This document shows, one piece after another, positions 20,801 to 30,724 of a stretch of DNA of 64,000 bases (positions are counted from its first letter, which is position 1; every line of letters starts with the position of its first letter). The notes under the pieces are model-generated. The model made no database searches and was not told where the DNA came from. It saw only the letters and a program-made list of their open reading frames with translations. The DNA comes from Pythium myriotylum (Eukaryota; Oomycota; Peronosporomycetes; Pythiales; Pythiaceae), in NCBI GenBank assembly GCA_023091665.1, contig JALJCQ010000001.1, positions 1,426,001 to 1,490,000 on the forward strand. Reading direction: 5' to 3'. Both the position numbers and the translations under genes were made by a program.

Positions 20801-23800
20801 TATTTGTTCGTCATAACACTTCTTGGAAGCTTCTTTTTGCAACATATCCCGAGGAACTCTACTATCCTGTTGTGAACAATTTGTTACGGACAGGATCCCT
20901 CCAGGCTTTTACCAGCACATATTTCGGTGCACACTTTGACGAAACGATTCTATTACGTGACAGTGCTGCTTACGTGCTTCCCCACTACATCGTCCACCGT
21001 CAGGATGACATGATGAGGAGTTTTATTGAAGCTTTCAATGGAGCGGCCGGTGAGGAAGACGTGAACATGGATGACGAGATATCGGAGTATTATCCAACTT
21101 CGAAAAAGACAATGTCAGCTCTACTCCTCGACAATATTGAGTACGTGTTGAAGGAGCTCATCATTCATCAAGTGGAGGCGGCAAACAATGAAAATCGAAT
21201 CAAAGAGTGGGAGTTTTTATTCCGCTACTTACCAGAGAACTCAACAATTCGTGACGTAATTTCTCACTCACCTCTTCGTCTGTTGAACTTGCTTGCGTGG
21301 GAACTTGGTGGTGAGCGATCTGGTCTCGCGAAGAAGGCTTTCAGAGAAATTTCACAGTACCTAAGTCAAGGGAAAGATATACCGGAGGGAGATGTTGACT
21401 CTGCCCTCGTGATGCCACGTCAGTATTTCCTTGCTCTAATGACTGATCTCGGTTATCGACTGAGCAAGCGTGGGCCGAACAGCAGTGTGATTTATCGAAC
21501 GCGAGCAATTCGGAGCATACATCGATTGTTCGGGATGTTTAACCATCATACTGACGACAATGATGAAGCTGCAAGAGGAGCATTGGATCCGTTCGTTCCG
21601 AAGGTCATGGCAATTCTCAAGGTTGGGCTGTATGAAAAACAGCTTCAGGAATCATCGATCCTTGCGTGGAGCGCATTTGTTCGAATGCTGACCCCGAAAG
21701 CTCTGGAGTCGAACTTTGTCTCAATCGTTGTGAGTGTACTACCGTGTATAACAGGGAGCAGTCAGTCTTTCAATCGAAGTCATGACAGCATCGAAGGACA
21801 TGCATGGAGTCTGGACCAGATGGAGCCGAGTGACTCGAAGAATGGGATATCTGGCGGCGAATTCTCACCAACTGCTACATCGATGACAACTGCTGTTGAT
21901 CTTCTTAAATATTTGTTCGTGGAGAAGAGGTCAGAGGTCAGACAGGCATTTCCTCGGGTTCGGTTGTTTCCATCAGTTCCGGCTCTAGATGAAGTCTATG
22001 CGGCATTTGTGGCTGAAGTCGGAGACCCCAGCCGAAGATCTCTCGTGGATTTCTTGCAACATTGCTTACCCTACGTGACTCATTGGGATTCAGGTGTGAG
22101 AGAAATCGTCCTTCGCGAACTCTACCATGCTCTGGTTACACGAGCCATGGAGCTGCGGCATCTTGTTCAAGCCGAAGGAGACTTCGTAGATCCGGCAGTG
22201 TCCGATATACTTTTTGCTGTTTTGAATGTTGCCAAGACAGACCCATCCGACGGCATCCGCCTTCTATGTGCAAAATTATTGGGCGCTCTAGGAGCTGTCG
22301 ACGGTGCGAGAATCCCATTAACTGTTCTCCACACGTACAATTCTGGAGGAACATCAATGAAGGACCGTGGAGATCCTCGAATCGAATACTCGACAAAAGA
22401 CCTCGCTTGTGTGCTGATCGAGAACTGGTTAGTCAAGGAACTCCGGGCTGCCCCTGAGAATACCGATGCAGTTGCGTTTTCCATTCAAGAGCTACTCAAG
22501 TTTCTTGCGGATTTGTCGGCTGACCCCCAGCACAGCGGCCAGAATTTAGGAGGAGGTGGTGGGCGGCGTGGCAAACCACATCACGTCTCTCCGATGCCTG
22601 AATGGATAAAGAGGCGATTCGAGCGCAAGGACGTGTTGGAGTTTGTAGAGCCGTATTGGTACACAAACTACTCTATCTCGAATAAGCGGAAAGCACGAGT
22701 TGACACGAACATGAGTTTTTACGAGAAGTACTCATCATCATACGAAGAGTGGCTACACAGTTGGTGTCGTCGTCTTATTGACCTCTCTCAGCCACCCGAG
22801 CGCAAGATTTTCCGGGCTTGTGAAATGGTTCTCAGCACGAGTTCGCAAATAGGCCGTTTCTTGCTGCCTTATCTCCTACAGAACGTGCTACGTTCTGGCC
22901 GGCCAGACGTTTATGAGGAAGTAAAAAGGGAAGTCATGGCGGTTCTCAAGGATGATGGTGTTATGGACGGCCTTAGCAGAAGCTCGATTGATGTAGTTGC
23001 CTCGAAGCGCGGACGAGCAGACGATGCTAGTGAGCGCGCTTTTGGTGAGTATGCAAGTCGTCATCATCAATGTGCCCAAACAATTGTTTCAACCATCGAT
23101 GAGCTCAATGAGTGGGTCTGGAGCACTGAGAAGAAGCGCTTGGCGCTAAGCGCGACAAATCGGTCAACTGCTCCGGCTCATGCTCGACTTGGAGATGTTC
23201 CATCGGACCTCGATGATCAAGAGAAAGAGAATCTTGAAGAGTTTTTGAAGGACATCCCCAGCCAAGCGTTGTCGAATGCAGCTTTCAAGATCAAGGCTTA
23301 CGCAAGAGCTCTGCAATACTTTGAGGTCTATCTTCGTCAGCAAAAACCACCGTCAAAGAAAGAGTCCGGCACAACAAGCACGTTGCTCACGACGCTACCT
23401 GTTGACATATCACTCGTATCAAGACATGCGGCTTATTTGCAACAGCTGTACAGTCGGGTTGACGAGCCTGATGCGCTCACGGGATTGGCAGCTCTTCGAC
23501 GATTATATGATGCCCAAAGGAGTGCGGATCCGTCTAACGAACGGGGAGGGGAACCCGACGACCAAAATCTGAGTCTTTCATACCTTCTTCATCAGGTTGT
23601 TGATCACGAGCAACTTGCGCAATGGGAGGATGCACTTGCGTGCTACGAGCAAGCTATCCAAGAAGTCCATTCGGCTGAAGCCATTCGGGGCTTCTACTCT
23701 GATGTTCCTCGTGGTGAAGAAGACGATGTTAACGAAGATAATGTAGTGGCTCTAGGTGTGGTGCGAGATCCCCGAACAATCAAGCCTGCCTTGTATTCAG

Positions 23801-26748
23801 GTATTGTTCAATGCCTAATTCAACTCGGTCGACTGGAAAGCGCATTACAACACATCAACGGCATCGTTACCCAAGAGCCGCAATTTGTTGGGACTCTTTA
23901 CCCTCATGCCTTGGAGTGTGCCTGGCGTTTGTCTCGATGGGATCTTGTGTCAGAGCTGCTAAACACTGAACAGCAAAGTTCTCTGCTGTCGAACAGTCTT
24001 GTTCAAGGAGATGTTTCGTCAAGACTGCGCAACCTGGACGTATCGCAATTATCACTAGTGCGCGTGTTGCACAGCTTTCATGAAGGTGATCCAGCCACAT
24101 TCCGCAAAAACCTAGACGAAGCCCGTTCAGAGATTATGGGGCCATTGGCCGCTGCTTGCGCAGAATCCTATCAGCGTGCATACCCACTTCTTCACAAGCT
24201 TCATTTCCTGCATGAGGCTGAGCAGGGGTTTATTTGCCTACATTCATCAAAGGATGATTTTGTCGCCCGAGAGAAGAGATGGAACGAGCAATGCCCATGG
24301 GATGCTCGTTACGAATTACTATCGGCTTCTCTGAAGTTCAGAGACCCTATCCTCGCGCTTCGACGTGTTATGCTTCAAGAAGCCGAGCTGAAAGCGGAAG
24401 TATCTCAAAACTGGTTGTCATACGCTAAGATTGCTCGCAAGGAGGGGTATATTCGAACTGCCAATAGTGCTGTCATGCACGCTGAAGCCTTGGACAATCC
24501 CTACGCAAGTTTAGAGAAGGCCAAACTCATGGTCGCTCAAGATCGTATGTACGAAGCACTTCAGATTTTAGAACCGGTGGACATTGATGCATCCAAGATC
24601 GAATTCAAAGTGGAGGATCCGCATTATTGCGCAAAGAACCTCTTGCTCGCCACAAACTGGATGCAAGAGTCAGGTCAGCGCCAAGGAAAGAAAGTTGTGG
24701 AACGATATGAGGCGGTGATTAAGTTTGACCCAAACTGGGAGAAAGGCTACTTCTTCCTCGCCAAATACTATGAGTATCTATTAAGCGTCAGCCATCCAGA
24801 GGCTCCAACTGCAACGAGTGCCTCGAGCGGTACAAGAAACGAAGAGGCATCAGTGAACATCGATTCGACGTTTCACTCCCACCTGATAAGTCTGATGAAG
24901 AACTACGTCCTGGCGCTGAGTCATGGAACAAAACACGTTTTTCAGTCTATGCCAAGATTACTGACATTGTGGTTCGAGTACGGTGAGCTATTGCAACCAG
25001 GTTCCAACAAAGGAACAAGCGTGAACAAGGCGATGCGGAGTATCGAGATGGAGTTAAGTCAAAGCACCACTGAACAACAAATTCTTACCGACATCGCACA
25101 AATTATGCACAACGCAACTGAAATGCTACCAGCCTACGAATGGTTGGTTTGCTTTCCTCAAGTCACTTCGCGAATCTGTCATCCCAACCCGGTTGTCGTC
25201 GAAGGAGTGAAAAGGATCTTGTTGAGAGTTTTAATGACTTACCCAACTCAGGCAATGTGGCCACTTCTTGGACTTTCTCGGTCTCTCAACTCGCAGCGGC
25301 GGAATCGAGCGAGAGACATTATCGCGGCTACCCAGAGACAGTTTGTCTCGAATGATCAGGAAGAAGTTGCGAATAGCTTCAGCGAGGGGATGCGACTTGT
25401 CGAAGAGCTCATCAATCTTGCTGGTCATGATCCAGCAAACCAACGCAAAATTCACGTCAAGCTCACTCGTATTCGAACCTTGATTCTCGTTCCAGTCCAA
25501 GCAGGATTGAACACGGTGCTTCCACTCTCAGGACTTGCACCCAGTGATGATCGTCATGCTGCCTTCATGCCGCATTCTCAGGCTCATATCAAGGCATTCA
25601 GCGATAAAGCAGATGTGATGATGACAAAAGAGAAGCCTAAGCGCATCGAAGTTCTCGGGACCGACGGACATCTCTATCCATTCTTGTGCAAGCGCGAAAA
25701 AACGGGTGATCTACGGAAGGATGCTCGAATGATGGAGTTCAACACAATGATCAATAAGCTGCTCCAGAAAGATCGTGAGGGGAGGAAACGAAAGCTACGT
25801 CTTCGCACCTATGCTGTGGTGTGTTTGAATGAGGAGAGTGGTCTAATGGAGTGGGTTCGACACACAAAAGCAATGCGTCAGCTCATCGGCCAAATCCACA
25901 AGACAGAGCGGGGACTTATCCAACCTGTACGCTTGACTCATGAAATCAAAGAGCGATTTCTCGGGATGCAGAAGAAATTTGCGAATAACGTCACGATGAT
26001 GGCTCTGTTTTTCCGCCACAAGATTTTGGGCTTGCCAGTGTTTACACCACGATTTCACCAATGGTTCACGAATAACTTTGCCGATCCAACTGCATGGTTT
26101 GAAGCGCGACTAGCTTTTTCACGGTCAGCAGCTGTTTGGTCAATGGTGGGCCACATCATCGGCCTTGGCGACCGTCACGGCGAGAACATTTTGATCGACA
26201 CGACTAACGGCGAGTGTGTTCATGTCGACTTTGATTGCTTGTTCGACAAAGGTTTAAAGCTAGCAAAGCCAGAGATCGTCCCTTTCAGGCTGACCCCCAA
26301 TATCATCGATGCTTTTGGTATCACCGGATATGAAGGAGTTTTTCGTCGTGTTTGTGAAGTCACGATGGAACTGCTACGTGGGAACAAGGAGACTCTGCGC
26401 AGTGTTCTTGAGTCTTTTATTCACGATCCGCTTGTCGAATGGGGACGCCGAGGGAAAAATGCGCAGGGTCAAATGTCTGCAAACGGAAGGAGTATTGCTG
26501 ATATTCCAAGCGATCGCAGTAAAGAGGAGACGCGAATTATTCTCAAGACTATAGACGATCGTTTGCGTGGGATATACAATCTTGGAGACGCGATCCGTCC
26601 GCTTGTATCTTCTGCGCATCGGAGTTTACTTCCAGAAAACGAAACGCTGCCGCTGTCAGTGCAAGGTCAAGTTGACAAGCTTATTCATGAAGCAACTTCT
26701 CACGAGAACCTTGCACAGATGTATATCGGCTGGATGCCATTCCTCTAG
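17818..26748 (+). CDS. ATR: Checkpoint kinase ATR (Mec1/Rad3 family)
   Basis: PI3K-related protein kinase that senses RPA-coated single-stranded DNA and triggers replication-stress signalling. One uninterrupted frame of 2976 residues, somewhat longer than human ATR (2644). N-terminal HEAT-like helical repeats fill about residues 1-1600. A UME-type segment lies near 1225-1290 (TRAIRSIHRLFGMF), and the FAT region spans about 1640-2450. The kinase domain covers about 2600-2900: LGTDGHLYPFLCK (Gly-rich part), catalytic loop GLGDRHGENILID near 2784, metal-binding HVDFDCLF, and PEIVPFRLTPNIIDAFG, diagnostic of ATR. The FATC tail ends LAQMYIGWMPFL, like ATR rather than ATM or DNA-PK. The start codon MVATPSND is the first in frame. 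The absence of introns over 8.9 kb is notable beside intron-bearing neighbours. Confidence 0.96.
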   Translation: MVATPSNDVQSLLLLARTHQCSHEDGTYDASSVARCRAMLNKLKKVLPKLLRLISAAPPDQAVDLLRDMCELLELLIHARVCPHAAAVFVDEAKSTSDESGATANQATTTQSFPTIATILLYLVSFYCNEQLVEAQEIVLNVVVQLVVLLQSRDVYASLHFFRDSVELLEDCLLLEECMRRSQDDNDNGIASVACYLNTAIHAFHGSDGPLAASSDAILCGCVDVEDGAAVAMRKQQLKNLLPAIHVSSYRATIILRRCISKLVGELLCVAGSQFTLDQASRRLCLLVEPVLERDVELVSKLDKVSVVGATSRTDVLEVSVGTCELILVLLRVFEASERSIIQLCQAFFKWTSCYGNIPDIGKVTEHVILEIASIIPSISSHGRDELWPQILRWHEQRLRLLIDMPATLMRSSFKLYESLLENAREAAGLAALQLFDASDVEILDECSKGIFVSIAHTLLSAQGTLAPFLKACSREITKVLHRSIQVPRSGSRKRRRGPEFIIRTPRHIENVFEALSTSILGLVFNHEADISQQVSTMILALRVLLPIRPLADRIGRAETQTIIRAIIQRVEELSHSVELKNDGPDLSIILLIYLNEQEIGRFRTAVDSMLSWIGTDEALIKASNVSDELPPRFIFTLANDCNVYRDLPVDWAPNGVVEWLRKCESYVSRVIQLPKRLRQVFFLAAVWKHYRALNFRITGWGESLPGRLFRQLAMTSSPRSTRLSVVSMLPMILAFVDKEQRDLEPYSILVGSIISLLVEICMASAKADPTMTRTCLEGIQSVICLSSSISLVSGDLVGRPSKRTSCCALTVSDPEHMKTLSTLMSKALDPVMILFRDADMIATFRLALLNLTASMLRHLDIDGVPVKQELHLDMLYSSITDTDRAIRRSALRHLRMCVDLHTCTTILLESEATSASLTEQLNAGIGRAFKDHDYLLLESCIEGIGAICNSNSLLDGEYREVLVWGLLQLLFLWINTHNTQVPVSTAVHDQMRRIFVRHNTSWKLLFATYPEELYYPVVNNLLRTGSLQAFTSTYFGAHFDETILLRDSAAYVLPHYIVHRQDDMMRSFIEAFNGAAGEEDVNMDDEISEYYPTSKKTMSALLLDNIEYVLKELIIHQVEAANNENRIKEWEFLFRYLPENSTIRDVISHSPLRLLNLLAWELGGERSGLAKKAFREISQYLSQGKDIPEGDVDSALVMPRQYFLALMTDLGYRLSKRGPNSSVIYRTRAIRSIHRLFGMFNHHTDDNDEAARGALDPFVPKVMAILKVGLYEKQLQESSILAWSAFVRMLTPKALESNFVSIVVSVLPCITGSSQSFNRSHDSIEGHAWSLDQMEPSDSKNGISGGEFSPTATSMTTAVDLLKYLFVEKRSEVRQAFPRVRLFPSVPALDEVYAAFVAEVGDPSRRSLVDFLQHCLPYVTHWDSGVREIVLRELYHALVTRAMELRHLVQAEGDFVDPAVSDILFAVLNVAKTDPSDGIRLLCAKLLGALGAVDGARIPLTVLHTYNSGGTSMKDRGDPRIEYSTKDLACVLIENWLVKELRAAPENTDAVAFSIQELLKFLADLSADPQHSGQNLGGGGGRRGKPHHVSPMPEWIKRRFERKDVLEFVEPYWYTNYSISNKRKARVDTNMSFYEKYSSSYEEWLHSWCRRLIDLSQPPERKIFRACEMVLSTSSQIGRFLLPYLLQNVLRSGRPDVYEEVKREVMAVLKDDGVMDGLSRSSIDVVASKRGRADDASERAFGEYASRHHQCAQTIVSTIDELNEWVWSTEKKRLALSATNRSTAPAHARLGDVPSDLDDQEKENLEEFLKDIPSQALSNAAFKIKAYARALQYFEVYLRQQKPPSKKESGTTSTLLTTLPVDISLVSRHAAYLQQLYSRVDEPDALTGLAALRRLYDAQRSADPSNERGGEPDDQNLSLSYLLHQVVDHEQLAQWEDALACYEQAIQEVHSAEAIRGFYSDVPRGEEDDVNEDNVVALGVVRDPRTIKPALYSGIVQCLIQLGRLESALQHINGIVTQEPQFVGTLYPHALECAWRLSRWDLVSELLNTEQQSSLLSNSLVQGDVSSRLRNLDVSQLSLVRVLHSFHEGDPATFRKNLDEARSEIMGPLAAACAESYQRAYPLLHKLHFLHEAEQGFICLHSSKDDFVAREKRWNEQCPWDARYELLSASLKFRDPILALRRVMLQEAELKAEVSQNWLSYAKIARKEGYIRTANSAVMHAEALDNPYASLEKAKLMVAQDRMYEALQILEPVDIDASKIEFKVEDPHYCAKNLLLATNWMQESGQRQGKKVVERYEAVIKFDPNWEKGYFFLAKYYEYLLSVSHPEAPTATSASSGTRNEEASVNIDSTFHSHLISLMKNYVLALSHGTKHVFQSMPRLLTLWFEYGELLQPGSNKGTSVNKAMRSIEMELSQSTTEQQILTDIAQIMHNATEMLPAYEWLVCFPQVTSRICHPNPVVVEGVKRILLRVLMTYPTQAMWPLLGLSRSLNSQRRNRARDIIAATQRQFVSNDQEEVANSFSEGMRLVEELINLAGHDPANQRKIHVKLTRIRTLILVPVQAGLNTVLPLSGLAPSDDRHAAFMPHSQAHIKAFSDKADVMMTKEKPKRIEVLGTDGHLYPFLCKREKTGDLRKDARMMEFNTMINKLLQKDREGRKRKLRLRTYAVVCLNEESGLMEWVRHTKAMRQLIGQIHKTERGLIQPVRLTHEIKERFLGMQKKFANNVTMMALFFRHKILGLPVFTPRFHQWFTNNFADPTAWFEARLAFSRSAAVWSMVGHIIGLGDRHGENILIDTTNGECVHVDFDCLFDKGLKLAKPEIVPFRLTPNIIDAFGITGYEGVFRRVCEVTMELLRGNKETLRSVLESFIHDPLVEWGRRGKNAQGQMSANGRSIADIPSDRSKEETRIILKTIDDRLRGIYNLGDAIRPLVSSAHRSLLPENETLPLSVQGQVDKLIHEATSHENLAQMYIGWMPFL

Positions 26749-26814
26749 ACGAAATCAAAAATAAATGGATAACATGGATCGATTTTCCAACCCCTATTCA
26801 AGATGCCTCCCATT

Positions 26815-27441
26815 CTAGTTTGCTGGAGCCTTCTCTTTCGAGAACACACGCTTGACCATTGGGATCGTCGCAATTGCGAATGGGAATCGAATCGGTTCGA
26901 TCGCTTCGTTTACGATGATCGCGAGCGCGAGATTACCATGCTTGGGGTCGAGGCGCTCGGGGTCGATTAGTCGATCGAGGCCGAGTGACATGACAGTGTC
27001 AATCACCTGGGCACCGTCGAGCAGCCCCGTGTCGAAGGCTGCATAGAACCCGACGCCCGTGGCAAGGTAGAGGCCAGTCCACCAGAGGAAGAAGGGCATA
27101 CCATACTGCTTGATCGTCCCCATGAGTCCTGGCTTCGCCTTCGCGATCTTGTCTTTGAGCTCTGCAACCTCTTTCTTGAGGGCTTCGTTCTCGGCGAGCA
27201 GCTCATCGACAGTCTGGAGCGGTGGCAGATTGGATCGCTCGTCGTCCTTGCCCGTGGAGAACGCCACATGGAGCTGCAGTTGTGGGCTTGCGAACGCTGC
27301 TCTGCGCGCCGACTGTCTCGCGAACAGCGAAACGCTAGGCTTGGCGCGCAGCGCACGCGACGCCAGCATCACGCGCGACGAGAGCATGGTGGCGAATGAC
27401 AGGCCACGTCCGAGAGCCACGAGTCGCTTGTGACATCCCAT
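26815..27441 (-). CDS. FAM210-like mitochondrial protein (DUF1279)
   Basis: Single-exon gene for 208 residues from the ATG at 27441 (MGCHKRLVALG); an internal ATG at 27387 (MLSSRVMLASRALRAKPSV) begins a stretch typical of a mitochondrial presequence, rich in Arg, Ser and Ala without acids. A coiled-coil segment (LLAENEALKKEVAELKDKI) precedes the DUF1279 domain, about residues 105-200: GTIKQYGMPFFLWWTGLYL, a membrane segment, then DLxL-type helices and FPFAIATIPMVKRVF. The family (FAM210A/B) sits in the inner mitochondrial membrane and influences mitochondrial translation and metabolism in animals. It converges with ATR, with 66 bp between stop codons. Confidence 0.85.
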   Translation of the reverse strand: MGCHKRLVALGRGLSFATMLSSRVMLASRALRAKPSVSLFARQSARRAAFASPQLQLHVAFSTGKDDERSNLPPLQTVDELLAENEALKKEVAELKDKIAKAKPGLMGTIKQYGMPFFLWWTGLYLATGVGFYAAFDTGLLDGAQVIDTVMSLGLDRLIDPERLDPKHGNLALAIIVNEAIEPIRFPFAIATIPMVKRVFSKEKAPAN

Positions 27442-27661
27442 AATACAGTACACAACTCGTAATCGGCACCATCACTCTGACCGGATCCGCGAGCAGGTCT
27501 GCTTGGGGGCCGAGAATGACCTTTCACTCTCTCTATCCGTCGAAGAGATCCACGACGCCCGCTGTCGTTCTTCACGGATCTGCGACGAACCGACGTCCCG
27601 ATCGAGCAACCCAAGACAGTGCACCGAAGGTCTCGAGAGACCCGACCTCCCGACCGACCTC

Positions 27662-28687
27662 ATGGGCAGCTCCCAGATGGCCGCGAAGTGCGCCGCGCCG
27701 GTGGCCACCACGACCATCAGTCTCAAGCGCAAGAGCCCCGGAGTCGCTGGCGCCGTGCCTGTCGCGCCCTCGAACGCGCTCGTGCGCGTGGTCGAGAGAT
27801 CGATCTTGCGCTCGCTCGCGTTTGTGCTCCACCACCTCGATCAATCGCAGGCGCGCTATTGCGTCCGCTCCATTCTGCAGTGGTACGGCCATTTGCAGCG
27901 ACGGCTCCCGCTGTTTGCCGTCGACTCGCTGAACAGGTTTGCGACTTCGTTTGTCGCGCTGTCGGATGCCGAGTTCACGGCCTTCTGGTTGTCGCTGGCT
28001 GAAGACTCTGCGTGCCATCACGGCGATCTGACTCGCCCAGAGTGCATCGAAGCTGAGGCAGAAGACGCGCGCGACCGATTGGATGTGGAAGACACCGACT
28101 GCGATACAACGCTGCTCAGGCGTCTGTATCAACAACTGTCGGCGCGTATCCATCGGCTTTTCGGTATTCCTTCCTGTGTGAGATCGAGAGCCCTCCACCT
28201 CCACGCTCAGACACCGCTAACGTCACCAGACGACAAGTACGACGAGAGGCAGTATTTCGTACGAAGTGGAAATCTGGCGCTTTCAGCGACACTCTCGAGT
28301 TCGGGAGTCCCCACTGAAGACTACGACTTGGGGGAGAACGTCGACTGTATGCTGGAAAGCAGTGAACCTGGGTGGGCCGTCGAGTACATGGAGCAAGAGT
28401 CGAAAGTATCGACTGAAATCACACAAAGAATGCGGCGCATGATGCACTCGTCCATCCCGCTCAATCTCTTTCGTGTGAAAGTCGTGTATCCCGCCTCGCC
28501 AAAAGATGGAGACGTCGAAGGGCTCGGTGGTTGCGGCCTAATCGGAGTTGTTTCTCCTGACTCTTTCCCGCCGACACCAATCACTCGTGATCTCCAAGCG
28601 CGTCGTATCCACCACTATACCGCAACGGTGTTAGACCATGCAACACTTGCGTTGCGACTACTAGATACCAACTATTGTACAGGCTGA
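27662..28687 (+). CDS. Unrecognised protein, possibly lineage-specific
   Basis: Open frame of 341 residues from the first ATG in frame (MGSSQMAAKCAAPVATT). I do not recognise a family. A basic segment (SLKRKSPG) near residue 22 could act in nuclear import. Residues 40-120 look helical, with amphipathic stretches (VVERSILRSLAFVLHHLDQ, ILQWYGHLQRRLP), and resemble a globular helical domain. An acidic middle (EAEAEDARDRLDVEDTD) follows; the C-terminal half contains MRRMMHSSIPLNLFRVKVV and HYTATVLDHATLALRLL. There is no signal peptide or membrane segment. Sustained coding character and the tight fit between neighbours support a real gene: it is head-to-head with the FAM210-like gene (220 bp) and ends 46 bp before the PIG-X stop. 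Confidence 0.65.
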   Translation: MGSSQMAAKCAAPVATTTISLKRKSPGVAGAVPVAPSNALVRVVERSILRSLAFVLHHLDQSQARYCVRSILQWYGHLQRRLPLFAVDSLNRFATSFVALSDAEFTAFWLSLAEDSACHHGDLTRPECIEAEAEDARDRLDVEDTDCDTTLLRRLYQQLSARIHRLFGIPSCVRSRALHLHAQTPLTSPDDKYDERQYFVRSGNLALSATLSSSGVPTEDYDLGENVDCMLESSEPGWAVEYMEQESKVSTEITQRMRRMMHSSIPLNLFRVKVVYPASPKDGDVEGLGGCGLIGVVSPDSFPPTPITRDLQARRIHHYTATVLDHATLALRLLDTNYCTG

Positions 28688-28733
28688 AGAGAGAGTTGTA
28701 GGCGTGACAAAATTATATGATAACTTGAACGTG

Positions 28734-30622
28734 TCACTGAGACTTGGGTTTCCAGGCACTCGCTTGCTCGTTGGATGAATGGCGGGTTGCCCCAATAGCG
28801 ATGTAGACAAGGAGTAGTGCGCCGAGGCCCGTTACAGAGAGTGTTATCGCACTCACGACGGATCCATGGGGTGTGAAGCCAACGGGGACAGGAACACTGA
28901 CCGGCTCAAGTGGTAGTTGTGGAATCACTCGGTGCCAACCGACGGCACCCCAGACCGAATCGGATAGCCATCGCTTTAAAGAACGAGCATAACAAACGTA
29001 AGCAAAGCACATTTCTCCACGCCGTGCGACCTCCACTCACCGAAAATAACAAGTTTGGCGATCCCCGATCGCTATGGATGGACTCAGATGAGCATGTAGC
29101 GAAGATATCAGGAGGATTCAGGATGGCTGGAGCGTAGAATGTGGAGTTCGATGGGGATTGGTAGCGCAAATGAATCGGGAACTCGAACGAGTGGCTACTG
29201 ATGGTTGGATCGCTGCATGACATAAATCAGTCTCTTGCTGTGAGCACCAACAAAAGAACAGCACCCACAGAGCAAATTCCAGCGCGATTTGATGTTGGGA
29301 TGACACAGCTGTCGGTCGCTCGATCTCGATGTGCTTGGTCGGCGAATGGAGAGTGAGCTCGCCAAATCGTTCCATGCGCTGCCACATAGTGAGACATACG
29401 ATTTAGCAACGGGAAGAGACTGCGATCAACTGTCTCACATACCCGCAATTCGTCCAAGTCTGCATACACGCTCGTCGAGATAGGGACCAGCAAAAGCACC
29501 TTCATCGACGAGTTGCCACCTTTGCACGCTGAACTCTCCCTGTCGGAGAGACCTGCAACCTCGACGCGGAAGCGACGGTGGAAACCTTCCCCGAGGACTG
29601 AGAGACGAATGTCACCTCTCAGCGGAGTAAACGCGTCGAGGAAATGCCCAGCAGTGTTCTCAAAGTCCAAGATAGACTCCATCGGAATGCGACCCGCCGT
29701 CAAGTCGATTTTCGTGGCAGCGAAGACCTGGTCTGTAGGGTGGTCGAGCATTTGGCTAGATAACTTACCCGAGGAGATAACTCCTGATACCAACACTTCA
29801 CCACTGAGATCTAAGAGTTGATCTGATGGCCGGAGCGATAGTGTAGCAACCCGCAGTCGGAGATCGTGGGTTAGTACCCGGACCGAAAGCCACTCATCAA
29901 TGCGAGGGAGGTTGTGCTCGACAGCCAATTGGAAGCTCGCCGAGAAGCACGCTTCACTGCCACTGGTGACGTGGCTCGTGAAGCCTGTGGATGCACACAG
30001 CGAGCGAGCTAGTGTACTTGCGGTGCGAGCACCATCCGTGCGCAGATCTGGTATGAGCTGGCGAACCGACGCAGGGGTAGTCGTGAGGAGCTCGCGGATC
30101 ACGTGTTCAGCTTGTGCGATGTCGGATGCCGTCAACGCCACTTGCACGTGGAGACCCACCGAGTGAGGAGATGGAATAACCTCAGGAGAAGCAGCACCAA
30201 ACACGACGTCGAACGCTGACGACGATGGTGGGTTTGGTGGGGTCCAAGATACCTGTACAACGCGCATTGGAAGCTAGAATATGACCCTCTATCGGCCATT
30301 GGGGACTCACGTGAATGGACGAGACATTAGCCAATGCCGTTTGTGGCACTTTCAACTCAACTGGAGTTGTCTGAGCGAAGAGGATGCCACCGGTTCGCGC
30401 TTGCACGCTCCAGTCAGAGGCTGCTCGCAGATCGAAGCGTCAGTCAGCGTCGTTGATCCGAAGAGGAGCGGGGGAGATTCTCGCCCTACCGTCCACTCTC
30501 TCGACAGCGAGCGACGCAGTCACGTCCGCCGGCCAGAGCGCCACCTGCGACGCCGGCGCGGAAGCGCATCCGCCCGACGAGAGCGCTGCAGCCGCGAGCG
30601 CCGACAACCGCATCAAGTGCAT
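28734..30622 (-). CDS. PIGX: PIG-X/Pbn1, GPI mannosyltransferase I subunit
   Basis: Endoplasmic-reticulum membrane protein that stabilises PIG-M, which adds the first mannose of GPI anchors. Six exons (30622-30490, 30420-30311, 30273-29443, 29378-29269, 29212-29041, 28973-28734) give 531 residues with consistent phases. The start MHLMRLSALAAAALSSG is a signal peptide. Family landmarks lie in the C-terminal half: GEGFHRRFRVEV, TSVYADLDELR, FEFPIHLRYQSPS with NPPDIFATC, and VPVPVGFTPHGSVVS leading into one membrane segment (ITLSVTGLGALLLVYIAIG). These align in order with human PIG-X. The N-terminal lumenal region is longer than in animals, more like fungal Pbn1. The second intron is only 37 nt (30310-30274), so that junction is less certain. 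It is divergent from INTS9. Confidence 0.8.
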
Positions 30623-30724
30623 CTTTGCGATCTACTTGATTAGCGCCGTGGGTGACCGTACTTTCTCCAAATAGAGAGCTCTCCTGGGCAGCTCCATTCG
30701 GGTCAGCCTTGGCAACAAGCCGAG
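30623..30724. promoter_or_regulatory. Very short divergent promoter, PIGX and INTS9
   Basis: Only 102 bp lie between the two start codons, so the two transcription units must initiate almost back to back or overlap. The segment holds CTCCATTCGG near 30692, similar in form to an oomycete initiator (TCA-type) element; that match is loose and by eye. Confidence 0.5.
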
